Under the pieces are notes generated by a model, which was not told the DNA's origin, made no database searches, and saw nothing but the letters and a program-made list of their open reading frames with translations. Shown here piece after piece: positions 1 to 6,044 of a DNA stretch of 7,885 nucleotides (position 1 is the first letter of the stretch; every line of letters starts with the position of its first letter). This stretch comes from Fidelibacterota bacterium (lineage in GTDB: Bacteria > Fidelibacterota > UBA2242 > JAFGTP01). Position numbers and translations under genes: made by a program. The stretch covers positions 1 to 7,885 of the forward strand of contig JAIPJV010000084.1 of assembly GCA_021734005.1 (NCBI GenBank). Direction: 5' to 3'.

Positions 1-624
1 GCCCATCAAATCCCTGAGTATTTTTCATCTGTAGAGGCTGCCCCCTTTTTGTGCGCTGGAGCAATTGGATATCGTTCCCTGATGTTATCAAATATTAAGA
101 ATGGAATGAGACTGGGTTTGACGGGATTTGGCGCCTCTGGTCACCTTGTATTAAAACTTTCCCGTTATCTATATCCCGATACTGGCATATATGTTTTTGC
201 TAGAAGTAAAAGACAACGGAAATTTGCAAAAAATCTGGGCGCAGTCTGGGCTGGTGATACAGAAGAAAAATCGCCTGAAAGCTTACACAGTATTATTGAT
301 ACCACTCCAGTCTGGAAGCCCGTTGTAGAAGCTCTCAAAAATCTGATTCCAGGAGGGCGATTAGTTATAAATGCTATCCGGAAAGAAGATGTTGATAAAG
401 AATATCTACTGAATCTTGATTATACTCGTGACCTATGGATGGAAAAAGAGATAAAAAGCATAGCCAATGTAGCCCGCCAAGATCCAGAAAAATTTCTAAA
501 GCTGGCTGCTGATATGAAGCAAAAACCAGAGATTACAGAATATTCTCTGGAAGAAGCCAACAAGGCTCTTTTTGAATTGCGTGCCGGTGATTCCCAGGGC
601 GCTAAAGTTCTCAAAATACTATAA
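1..624 (+). CDS. Zinc-type alcohol dehydrogenase family protein, C-terminal part (5' end off the window)
   Basis: The reading frame is open from base 1 to the TAA at 622-624, giving 207 residues with no start inside that fits; the first in-frame start-like codon (TTG at 49) lies within conserved sequence, so the gene begins upstream. The visible part is the NAD(P)-binding Rossmann half of a medium-chain dehydrogenase. APFLCAG and GYRSL near residues 14-28 match the segment before the cofactor domain. The glycine-rich loop GFGASG is at residues 42-47, followed by a VFARS strand end and AKNLGAVWAGD. The end (SLEEANKALFELRAGDSQGAKVL) is the usual family C-terminus. The GFGASG form resembles the zinc-binding ADH subfamily often annotated adhA/YogA-like. 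Roughly the first 120 residues, with the catalytic zinc ligands, are missing, so activity cannot be judged. It is first of four plus-strand genes; the next begins 31 nt on. The alcohol substrate is unknown. Confidence 0.9.
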   Translation, partial: AHQIPEYFSSVEAAPFLCAGAIGYRSLMLSNIKNGMRLGLTGFGASGHLVLKLSRYLYPDTGIYVFARSKRQRKFAKNLGAVWAGDTEEKSPESLHSIIDTTPVWKPVVEALKNLIPGGRLVINAIRKEDVDKEYLLNLDYTRDLWMEKEIKSIANVARQDPEKFLKLAADMKQKPEITEYSLEEANKALFELRAGDSQGAKVLKIL

Positions 625-655
625 AACATGATATAGATAATAATCTAACAGGCCA

Positions 656-1420
656 ATGGACACAACAGATGAAAATAAAATATTAGTCATCCTAACTGGA
701 TCCACCTATCCCAAAATCAGAAATAGCATTGGCGATTTTGACAGCTGGATTAAGCAGAGGTGCTATGATCTTTGGAGTAAATGGGAAACCCAGAAAATTG
801 AGGATGTGAAACCGGATTCAATTACCGAATACGCCGGCATTATTTTAACTGGCTCCCATCATACCTTGACCAAAAAATTTCACTATCTGAGCCGGGCTGA
901 GCATATTCTTGATACAATTGTAGATCAAGAAATTCCAACTTTTGGAATATGTTTTGGTCATCAATTAATTAACAAACTTTTTGGCGGAAAGATTGTCCGA
1001 TCCCCTTCAGGAATGGAGATTGGAGTAGTTGATATACAACTGACCCTGGAAGGTATGTCCGACCGCTGGTTCATTAATTCAAATACTGGTAAAATCAAAG
1101 TTTATAGCTGTCATCATGATATTGTGATCGATCCCGGAGTGGGAATGGTGCAGCTGGCCTGGAATAATTCATCTATTTATCAGGCCACAGCTTATGAAGG
1201 ATTCATCAGAACAGTTCAATTCCATCCGGAATTTTACAAACCAATTCTCAAAGCTTATATCAAAAAAAATATTGATAAACTTAAAAAACAATTTAGCACG
1301 CCCCTCCATCAGGTAACTTCCATTCAAAAAACAGTTGATGTTAAAAGAGAATTGCCAATGGCTGATGATGCTTTAATAAATTTTGTCAAATATGTTCGTA
1401 AATTCAATTCTGAGGAATAG
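656..1420 (+). CDS. Stand-alone class I glutamine amidotransferase (GMP-synthase-type GATase domain)
   Basis: This 254-residue protein is a single type 1 glutamine amidotransferase domain, the module that hydrolyses glutamine and passes ammonia to a partner. The nucleophile elbow GICFGHQ is at 97-103 with Cys99, and VQFHPEF supplies His190 and Glu192, so the Cys-His-Glu triad is intact. GIILTGSHH (61-69) and SCHHDIV (151-157) are the other conserved segments. It resembles the GMP synthase glutaminase half and the small free-standing homologues annotated 'type 1 glutamine amidotransferase'. No ATP-pyrophosphatase domain follows; residues 211-254 are a short unassigned tail. The ATG at 656 is the first possible start because an in-frame TAA lies at 641, and it has no good Shine-Dalgarno site. 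The partner or substrate cannot be read from the context; amidation, or gamma-glutamyl hydrolysis as in PuuD-like relatives, both remain possible. Confidence 0.88.
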   Translation: MDTTDENKILVILTGSTYPKIRNSIGDFDSWIKQRCYDLWSKWETQKIEDVKPDSITEYAGIILTGSHHTLTKKFHYLSRAEHILDTIVDQEIPTFGICFGHQLINKLFGGKIVRSPSGMEIGVVDIQLTLEGMSDRWFINSNTGKIKVYSCHHDIVIDPGVGMVQLAWNNSSIYQATAYEGFIRTVQFHPEFYKPILKAYIKKNIDKLKKQFSTPLHQVTSIQKTVDVKRELPMADDALINFVKYVRKFNSEE

Positions 1421-1489
1421 ATTTTCTGTTTTGAGTGACAACTAAATTTTGTCCAGTAAATCTAATACAATGATATGTGAAAAATAATG

Positions 1490-1494
1490 AGGAG
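1490..1494 (+). promoter_or_regulatory. Shine-Dalgarno site fixing the PspC-domain gene start
   Basis: AGGAG lies 6 nt before the ATG at 1501. It decides the start in favour of 1501 over the in-frame GTG at 1477, which has no such site and would add eight residues (MKNNEELK) not seen at the start of PspC domains. Confidence 0.85.
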
Positions 1495-1500
1495 TTAAAA

Positions 1501-1974
1501 ATGGCAAAAAGATTTTTACGAAGTAAAGATGATAGAATAATAGCCGGAGTTTGTGGCGGTCTTGGTAATTACCTGAATATTGATCCTGTCATCATCAGAA
1601 TAATCTGGCTGGTACTATTTTTTGCAGGTGGAGTGGGCCTTTTGGCTTATATCGTTGCAATGATTATTGTTCCTTCTGAAAATGATAGCCCTTATGATGA
1701 GAAGAAGGTTAAAAAAAGTTCCGAAGATGAAAAAGGCGGCAAATTAATAGGCGGAATCGTATTGGTCGTGATTGGAATTCTTTTTCTTTTGGATAAAAAT
1801 TGGTATTTTAGCGAGATATTTGAAGATATGATTCGCCTGGGTTGGAAATTTTTCCTGCCTGCAGTCTTTATTGGAATTGGAATTTATCTGATCTCCCAGA
1901 GCAAATCAAAGTCAGTTAAAAAATCACAAGCGAATGAAGCTAAAGAAGAAAAGAATAAAGAGGAAGAAAAATAG
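1501..1974 (+). CDS. PspC-domain multi-spanning membrane protein
   Basis: The 157-residue product opens with a classic PspC domain: basic N-terminus, DDRIIAGVCGGLGNYLNIDP (about 10-29), then a hydrophobic helix (about 31-57, IIRIIWLVLFFAGGVGLLAY region) ending in IIVPSE. PspC domains belong to the phage-shock envelope-stress response, where the E. coli protein partners PspB and relieves PspA inhibition of PspF; in many other phyla the domain occurs without those partners, as here. After a charged linker (60-80) come two more hydrophobic segments, about 81-98 (LIGGIVLVVIGILFLLD) and 117-132, resembling the LiaF/DUF5668-type membrane module. The last 25 residues are mostly Lys and Glu and probably cytoplasmic. 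It sits 80 nt after the amidotransferase gene and 3 nt before the YjbQ gene. A role in envelope-stress sensing is inferred from the family only. Confidence 0.9.
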   Translation: MAKRFLRSKDDRIIAGVCGGLGNYLNIDPVIIRIIWLVLFFAGGVGLLAYIVAMIIVPSENDSPYDEKKVKKSSEDEKGGKLIGGIVLVVIGILFLLDKNWYFSEIFEDMIRLGWKFFLPAVFIGIGIYLISQSKSKSVKKSQANEAKEEKNKEEEK

Positions 1975-1977
1975 TTT

Positions 1978-2394
1978 ATGGTTTATGGTCAACAAATTCA
2001 ATTTCAGACAAAAGGCTTTTCAGACATTAAGAATATAACTGATCAGGTGAAAGATGTGGTCATGAGTTCTGAAATTGACAATGGAATCGTCTCCATATCT
2101 GTGATTGGCTCAACAGCCAGTATTACGACTATTGAATACGAGCCCAATTTGGTCAAAGATATGCAGGAGCAGCTTGAAAAACTATGGCCGGTAAAGATGG
2201 GAACCCGGCATGGACGAACCTGGGGAGACGATAATGGATTTTCCCATTTACGGGCCAGTTTTCTAGGGGCAAGTGAAAGTTTTCCGGTAAAAGATGGAAA
2301 AGTCATTCTGGGCACCTGGCAGCAGATCATTGTCATAGACCATGATAATAGTTCTCGTAGCAGGAATGTATATGTCCAGGTAGTTGGCGAATAG
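1978..2394 (+). CDS. yjbQ: YjbQ/UPF0047 family protein (archaeal-like GST variant)
   Basis: At 138 residues this is full length for the UPF0047 family, a small trimeric fold. E. coli YjbQ is reported to have weak thiamine-phosphate synthase activity, but the physiological role is unsettled. Family landmarks are SISVIGSTASITTIEYEP (39-56), the WGDDNGFSHLRASFLGAS region (82-99) with conserved His90, PVKDGKVILGTWQQI (103-117), and the RNVYVQVVG end. In E. coli-type members the first motif reads HTSASLTINEN; here the His is replaced by Gly (GSTAS, 44-48), a form I associate with archaeal and thermophile homologues. The start lies 3 nt after the PspC-domain stop, with a GAGGAAG purine tract about 12 nt before the ATG, inside the end of the previous gene. 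Translational coupling is likely. It is the last plus-strand gene before the terminator. Confidence 0.88.
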   Translation: MVYGQQIQFQTKGFSDIKNITDQVKDVVMSSEIDNGIVSISVIGSTASITTIEYEPNLVKDMQEQLEKLWPVKMGTRHGRTWGDDNGFSHLRASFLGASESFPVKDGKVILGTWQQIIVIDHDNSSRSRNVYVQVVGE

Positions 2395-2469
2395 GAATAT
2401 ATTTTCTCAGTATTCAATCTTCTCTCAGTATAAAATTCCGAAGGCATTAATACAATTAATCAAAAACAT

Positions 2470-2503
2470 AAAGGCCCGATTCACAAAATGAATCGGGCCT
2501 TTT
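2470..2503. terminator. Bidirectional intrinsic terminator between convergent genes
   Basis: A perfect 14-bp stem (arms 2470-2483 and 2489-2502, core GGCCCGATTCA) encloses a 5-nt loop, CAAAA. Reading plus, the stem runs out into TTTTAT; reading minus, it runs out into TTTATGTTTTT. It lies 75 nt after the YjbQ stop and 18 nt after the stop of the minus-strand secreted-protein gene, so it can end both transcripts. Confidence 0.93.
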
Positions 2504-2521
2504 ATCATCCAGTAGTAAAAT

Positions 2522-4477
2522 CTATTTCAGCAGAAGGGCTCTATCTACAGAAACTTTTTGACCGGCTTTGAGTCGGATCAGATAAATTCCTGACGGTAGA
2601 TTTCCAGCATCCCATTCCACAGTATATTTACCAGCATCACGTTGACCGCTAATAAGGGTAACCACATTCTGACCAATCACATTGTAAACTTTGAGTTCTA
2701 CATTAAGCGAGCGGGGAATTTCATAGCTAATATTGGTAACAGGATTAAAGGGATTAGGATAATTCTTGTAGAGTTTAATTGATTCTGGTAATTGAATTTG
2801 ATCTGAACGGGTTTCAATCGCAGTTGTACTCTTCTCACCTTTGATTGCCAGAGTACTGAAGTGGGCCACATTTGAAAAGACCATTTTGTGATAATAACCT
2901 AGAGTGGTATTTTCTATTCCAGTTGGATCTAATTCCATATTATCACTGACAAAATAGAGATTAAGAGATTCAGGATTGATATTAAGTTGATCTATTAAAC
3001 CTTTCTTATAGACCATTCCAACAATCAAGGGTGTATTGAATTCATAAGTTTCAACTTTTTCATCACCGACATAGACATCAAAATTAATCCCGGTCAAGAA
3101 TTCATTATTAAAAATTACAGTATCGTCACGGATTTCAGCAAAATTTGGAATGCTAATATTGATTCGAATATCTTCATCCAAACTTCCCATTGGGAAATAG
3201 ATAAACCCACCATTGAAAAGATTAAAAGGATGAGGTAATCCGCCGATTTTCCAAATACCACCTTCTTTGACATCTGTGATATGATGAATATCATTTTGTC
3301 CCATCAATTGTGGCCGGGTAATTGTGATGGTATTAGTATCTGGATCGCTTTCAGGATTTTCAGCAATGACAAAAGATGTTCCTACATTATCTCCTATTGT
3401 GGCTCTAACCAGAGCAAAACCAGGAGCATTAGTTTTAAGAACATTTCCATCCATCACTCCAATATCCATTCCTTCCAGTTCCCACTTATCAGCTACAGTA
3501 TCTATCCAGCTTCCATCATCGTTAAATTTTACATCATAGGCAATACTTTCTCCAACATCAACAATGGTGTCTTTGGGAAATAGTGTCAGACAATATTCCA
3601 TTTGATAACGTTCCCGCCATCTATCCTTGGCTTCAATTTTAATATACATTGTATCTGCAAGGGTATCCAGCTCAGCAGTCAAAATGCCTTCACCTTCATA
3701 ATCTGCAACGAATAGGCTGTCTTCTGTAAAATGGCCTAAAGAATCCGGTATTATAGATAGAGTGGCATTAGTATCTGGTACAACCTCAGCAGTATCCCGG
3801 TAAGCGACTTTGAAATCAATTGTGTCACCAAGGGCTATACGGCGAAGCTGGGGATATATTTTGATACGCGGAAGATTTGCGCTCCATTTTTCTTTTTCTT
3901 CACGGGAAAATACTTCTACATCAACTGTATCCTCAAGTTCTCCATAGCTGGCAGTGATTATTCCTTCACCAACAGATTCTGCTGTAAAAACATTACTCTC
4001 AAAAACACCTAATTCTTCAGGCGAGACAGCAAACTGATCTGCAGTTACCAATTTCAGGCCATCAGCATCTTTTTGAAATAGGTAATATAGAAGGCTTTTT
4101 CCAAGTAGAACTCTTTCTTTTCTGGGACAAATTCGAATAAATTCTCCTGTCTGTAATTCACTTTCTTCCACTATTTCAACTTCAGCATGGCCGACGAGTG
4201 TGTCTAGAGTAACTTCAATTTGGGCTTCTCCAATACTTTCAGCTGTAAAAACATTTTCAGAGAATGATCCTGCTGTTTCAGGTTCTACAGTCCAATCAAA
4301 TCCGCTTTCGACAATATTGCCTTCATCATCAATATAAATGGCTTTGTATTCAACAACATCACCAACAGCGACCTGAGCATTTTGCGGATAAACTTTGATT
4401 TTATTGTAATTGATTTGAGCAAAACTAAAAACAGTTAACAGAGTTACTACCATAATTAAGGTAACTAATTTTCTCAT
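2522..4477 (-). CDS. Exported multi-domain protein: four Ig-like repeats, unassigned domain, T9SS C-terminal sorting domain
   Basis: This 651-residue protein starts with a Sec signal peptide (MRKL, hydrophobic core 5-19, probable cleavage after SFA at 20, no lipobox Cys). Four tandem repeats of about 75 residues follow, starting near 27, 115, 205 and 297. Each opens with an I-x-[VIL]-[YF]-P-like strand, then G[DE]..Y/F.., an acidic turn, a [GS].F....F.A segment and a closing E..I.[VA].L...... strand. This is the layout of bacterial Ig-like (BIG2-type) domains. Residues about 390-547 are a beta-rich region I cannot assign, ending in VFSNVAHFSTLAI. The C-terminus (about 567-651, NYPNPFNP at 572-579, SGIYLIRLKAG near 629) is a type IX secretion sorting domain, implying outer-membrane translocation and surface anchoring or release. 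AGGAG lies 6 nt before the ATG. No enzymatic motif is visible; an adhesive or structural surface role is inferred. It follows the sigma-54 regulator gene after 231 nt. Confidence 0.9.
   Translation of the reverse strand: MRKLVTLIMVVTLLTVFSFAQINYNKIKVYPQNAQVAVGDVVEYKAIYIDDEGNIVESGFDWTVEPETAGSFSENVFTAESIGEAQIEVTLDTLVGHAEVEIVEESELQTGEFIRICPRKERVLLGKSLLYYLFQKDADGLKLVTADQFAVSPEELGVFESNVFTAESVGEGIITASYGELEDTVDVEVFSREEKEKWSANLPRIKIYPQLRRIALGDTIDFKVAYRDTAEVVPDTNATLSIIPDSLGHFTEDSLFVADYEGEGILTAELDTLADTMYIKIEAKDRWRERYQMEYCLTLFPKDTIVDVGESIAYDVKFNDDGSWIDTVADKWELEGMDIGVMDGNVLKTNAPGFALVRATIGDNVGTSFVIAENPESDPDTNTITITRPQLMGQNDIHHITDVKEGGIWKIGGLPHPFNLFNGGFIYFPMGSLDEDIRINISIPNFAEIRDDTVIFNNEFLTGINFDVYVGDEKVETYEFNTPLIVGMVYKKGLIDQLNINPESLNLYFVSDNMELDPTGIENTTLGYYHKMVFSNVAHFSTLAIKGEKSTTAIETRSDQIQLPESIKLYKNYPNPFNPVTNISYEIPRSLNVELKVYNVIGQNVVTLISGQRDAGKYTVEWDAGNLPSGIYLIRLKAGQKVSVDRALLLK
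2525..2779 (-). other. Type IX secretion C-terminal sorting domain (within the exported protein)
   Basis: Residues 567-651 show the hallmarks of the Por/T9SS type A signal: NYPNPFNP, a polar-hydrophobic strand pair (ISYEIP, VELKVYNVIGQ), an AGKYTVEWDA segment, SGIYLIRLKAG, and a short basic-to-hydrophobic end (RALLLK). The same fold is described as FlgD-Ig-like in some families. Confidence 0.88.
3362..4399 (-). repeat. Four tandem diverged Ig-like repeats encoded within the exported protein
   Basis: The repeats cover residues about 27-102, 115-189, 205-281 and 297-372, with start-to-start spacing of 88, 90 and 92 residues. Repeats 1 and 2 share NVFTAES (75-81 and 162-168), and the DNA there is identical over 14 nt (GCTGTAAAAACATT on the plus strand at 3981-3994 and 4242-4255). 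That suggests these two are the youngest duplication. Repeat 4 is the most diverged. Confidence 0.8.
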
Positions 4478-4483
4478 GACCTG

Positions 4484-4488
4484 CTCCT
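4484..4488 (-). promoter_or_regulatory. Shine-Dalgarno site of the exported-protein gene
   Basis: On the minus strand AGGAG follows an A8 run and sits 6 nt before the ATG at 4477. This start gives a complete signal peptide. Confidence 0.85.
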
Positions 4489-4526
4489 TTTTTTTGTTAT
4501 AGATTAACTAAGTTCACCAAATTTTC

Positions 4527-4555
4527 AACAGTTTTACATTTTACCCCAAACTGTT
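4527..4555. promoter_or_regulatory. Inverted repeat AACAGTTT-N13-AAACTGTT, candidate operator or 5'-UTR hairpin
   Basis: Two perfect 8-bp arms (4527-4534 and 4548-4555) flank a 13-nt spacer. After one mismatch, four further T/A pairs extend the symmetry outward. It lies 50 nt before the ATG of the exported-protein gene, so it is either an operator or a hairpin in the leader. Neither strand has a U-tract directly after it, so it does not look like a terminator. The binding factor is unknown. Confidence 0.5.
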
Positions 4556-4585
4556 AAAAACATAATGATCAAATTGTAGCAAAAA

Positions 4586-4601
4586 TGTGTTCTAGTTCAC
4601 A
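4586..4601. promoter_or_regulatory. 16-bp imperfect palindrome resembling a CRP/FNR-family site, next to a possible -10 box
   Basis: The plus strand reads TGTGTTCTAGTTCACA, symmetric at TGTG, CTAG and CACA (12 of 16 positions). On the minus strand it is TGTGA-N6-ACACA, one base from the classical CRP consensus TGTGA-N6-TCACA. A minus-strand TACAAT (4573-4578) lies 7 nt downstream and could be a -10 element; I see no good -35. A protein bound here would cover the -35 region, which would fit repression. The function is inferred from symmetry and position only. Confidence 0.4.
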
Positions 4602-4708
4602 TTGAAATGATATAAATTTTCGGTTAAAGACCTGAAACTAACCAAACCAGAGGTTTTTGTGTAGAAATTAAGGTAGGTATGAAATGCTGATTATTCTTAT
4701 TCCTGTGT

Positions 4709-6034
4709 TTAATCAAAATATTTCTTAACCTTATAATTTAAAGTGGTAACAGAGACGCCCAATTCCTGGGCTGCTCTGGTTTGATTATTATTATTTTCAT
4801 CAAGAGCCTTTTTAATAAGACTCTTTTCATAATTGGCGACCTTTTCATTCAGGTCCTGGCCACCAATTTCCTCATCGGAGTCAAGAAATAGATACTCCGA
4901 AGTAATTGTAGATCCTCTTACCAGACTAACTGCTCTTTCTATGATATTTTCCAGTTCGCGAATATTACCTGGAAATTCATATTTGAGCAAAAGATCAAGT
5001 GCTTCTGTACTAATGCCCTCAACATCGTGTTCTCCATGAGAATGCTTTTCAATGAAATGATCGACGAGAACGGGAATATCATCTTTTCTTTCACTGAGCG
5101 GTGGAATCTGAATAGGAATTACATTCAGGCGAAAATATAAGTCAGCCCTAAACCTATCTTCATCAACCATAGTTTTCAAATCCTGATTAGTAGCAGCCAC
5201 AATTCTCACATCAGTTGAAATAGTCTCAGAAGAGCCCAGTCGCTGAAATTCCTCCTCCTGCAATACCCGCAGCATTTTTACCTGGATATTGAGTGGAATT
5301 TCTCCGACTTCATCCAGAAAAAGAGTGCCTTTATTGGCTATTTCGAATCTTCCTTTTCTCTGGCTATCAGCACCAGTGAAAGCGCCTTTTTCATGCCCGA
5401 ACAATTCACTTTCAAATAGATTTTCAGGGATAGCAGCACAATTAACGGCTACAAAATTTTCATCCTTACGATCAGATAGATCATGAATTGTACGGGCAAT
5501 TAACTCTTTTCCTGTACCTGTTTCACCTTGAACAAGCACCGATGATTTCCGATTACTGATTCTACCAATCAGATTGATAATCTCTTCCATTTTTTTGCTA
5601 CGGTAAATAATATCCGTTTCCGGCGTCAAGAGTTCCATTTTCTCCTTAAGGATTTCATTCTCTTTCAGAAGAGTTTTGTGCTCTTTGATTCTATTCAGTT
5701 TTATTTCCAGTTCATCCATCTCAATAGGCTTACTAATGTAATCCCAGGCTCCGAGTTGCATTGCTTTGACTGCATTTTCAATTGTACCATAAGCAGTCAC
5801 AACTATAACCTGAATCTGGGGATTGATCTGCTTGATTTTCTCGAGAGTTTCAATGCCTGACAAACCCGGCATTTTATAATCTGTTATCACAACGTCGGTA
5901 TTGCGCTTTTTTATGGCTTCAAGGCAGCTTTCTCCTCTACTATAGGTGCGAACTTCACATCCCAGATCAGTAAGGAAGTCTTTTAGTACTTCACGTTGCG
6001 ATTTATCGTCATCAATTACACAAACAGATAACAT
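4709..6034 (-). CDS. NtrC-family sigma-54-dependent response regulator
   Basis: The 441-residue protein has all three NtrC domains. The receiver (1-118) has the acidic pocket Asp8/Asp9, phospho-acceptor Asp52 (ITDYKMPG), Thr80 and Lys102 (SKP). The AAA+ domain (about 142-375) has Walker A GETGTGKE at 170-177, an intact GAFTGA sigma-54 contact loop at 217-222, Walker B TLFLDE ending at 242, ATN near 281-283, the FRADLYFRLN arginine-finger region at 295-304 and PGNIRELEN at 355-363. A Fis-type helix-turn-helix closes it (about 418-438, TRAAQELGVSVTTLNYKV). Nothing essential is missing, so it should activate sigma-54 RNA polymerase when phosphorylated. It starts 8 nt after the kinase stop, and its ribosome site overlaps that stop; the kinase is its evident partner. 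Residues 119-140 are probably a signalling helix. The target promoters are not identified here. Confidence 0.96.
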   Translation of the reverse strand: MLSVCVIDDDKSQREVLKDFLTDLGCEVRTYSRGESCLEAIKKRNTDVVITDYKMPGLSGIETLEKIKQINPQIQVIVVTAYGTIENAVKAMQLGAWDYISKPIEMDELEIKLNRIKEHKTLLKENEILKEKMELLTPETDIIYRSKKMEEIINLIGRISNRKSSVLVQGETGTGKELIARTIHDLSDRKDENFVAVNCAAIPENLFESELFGHEKGAFTGADSQRKGRFEIANKGTLFLDEVGEIPLNIQVKMLRVLQEEEFQRLGSSETISTDVRIVAATNQDLKTMVDEDRFRADLYFRLNVIPIQIPPLSERKDDIPVLVDHFIEKHSHGEHDVEGISTEALDLLLKYEFPGNIRELENIIERAVSLVRGSTITSEYLFLDSDEEIGGQDLNEKVANYEKSLIKKALDENNNNQTRAAQELGVSVTTLNYKVKKYFD

Positions 6035-6039
6035 CCCAG

Positions 6040-6044
6040 CTCCT
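6040..6044 (-). promoter_or_regulatory. Shine-Dalgarno site of the response regulator, overlapping the kinase stop codon
   Basis: On the minus strand TAGGAG contains both the kinase TAG (6043-6045) and the AGGAG of the regulator, 5 nt before its ATG. The arrangement favours coupled translation of kinase and regulator. Confidence 0.8.

Noticed and set aside
1466..1471. TACAAT before the PspC-domain gene as a -10 promoter element
   Set aside because: No acceptable -35 hexamer lies at 16-18 nt, so it may be chance in AT-rich sequence.
1477..1500. GTG at 1477 as an earlier start of the PspC-domain gene
   Set aside because: It lacks a ribosome site, whereas the ATG at 1501 has AGGAG at ideal spacing and gives the usual PspC-domain N-terminus.
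2405..2431. Direct repeat TCTCAGTAT (2405-2413 and 2423-2431) after the YjbQ gene
   Set aside because: Only 9 nt, two copies, in a short 3' region; could easily be chance.
2043..2447. 134-codon minus-strand open frame opposite the YjbQ gene
   Set aside because: It is antisense to a gene with clear family motifs, has low-complexity composition, and no ribosome site was seen; a shadow.
2446..2460. ATTAAT-ACA-ATTAAT repeat
   Set aside because: AT-only and self-palindromic; expected by chance in this composition and with no gene start near it.
3281..3583. Plus-strand open frames opposite the exported-protein gene
   Set aside because: Antisense to a well-supported signal-peptide-to-sorting-domain frame; shadows.
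4573..4595. Sigma-54 -24/-12 promoter on the minus strand ending in TTGCT
   Set aside because: The -12 GC fits, but the -24 position reads GA instead of GG and the rest matches poorly.
4644..4658. AAACC-AGA-GGTTT followed by Ts as a terminator
   Set aside because: The stem is only 5 bp, and it faces the plus strand, where no gene would use it.
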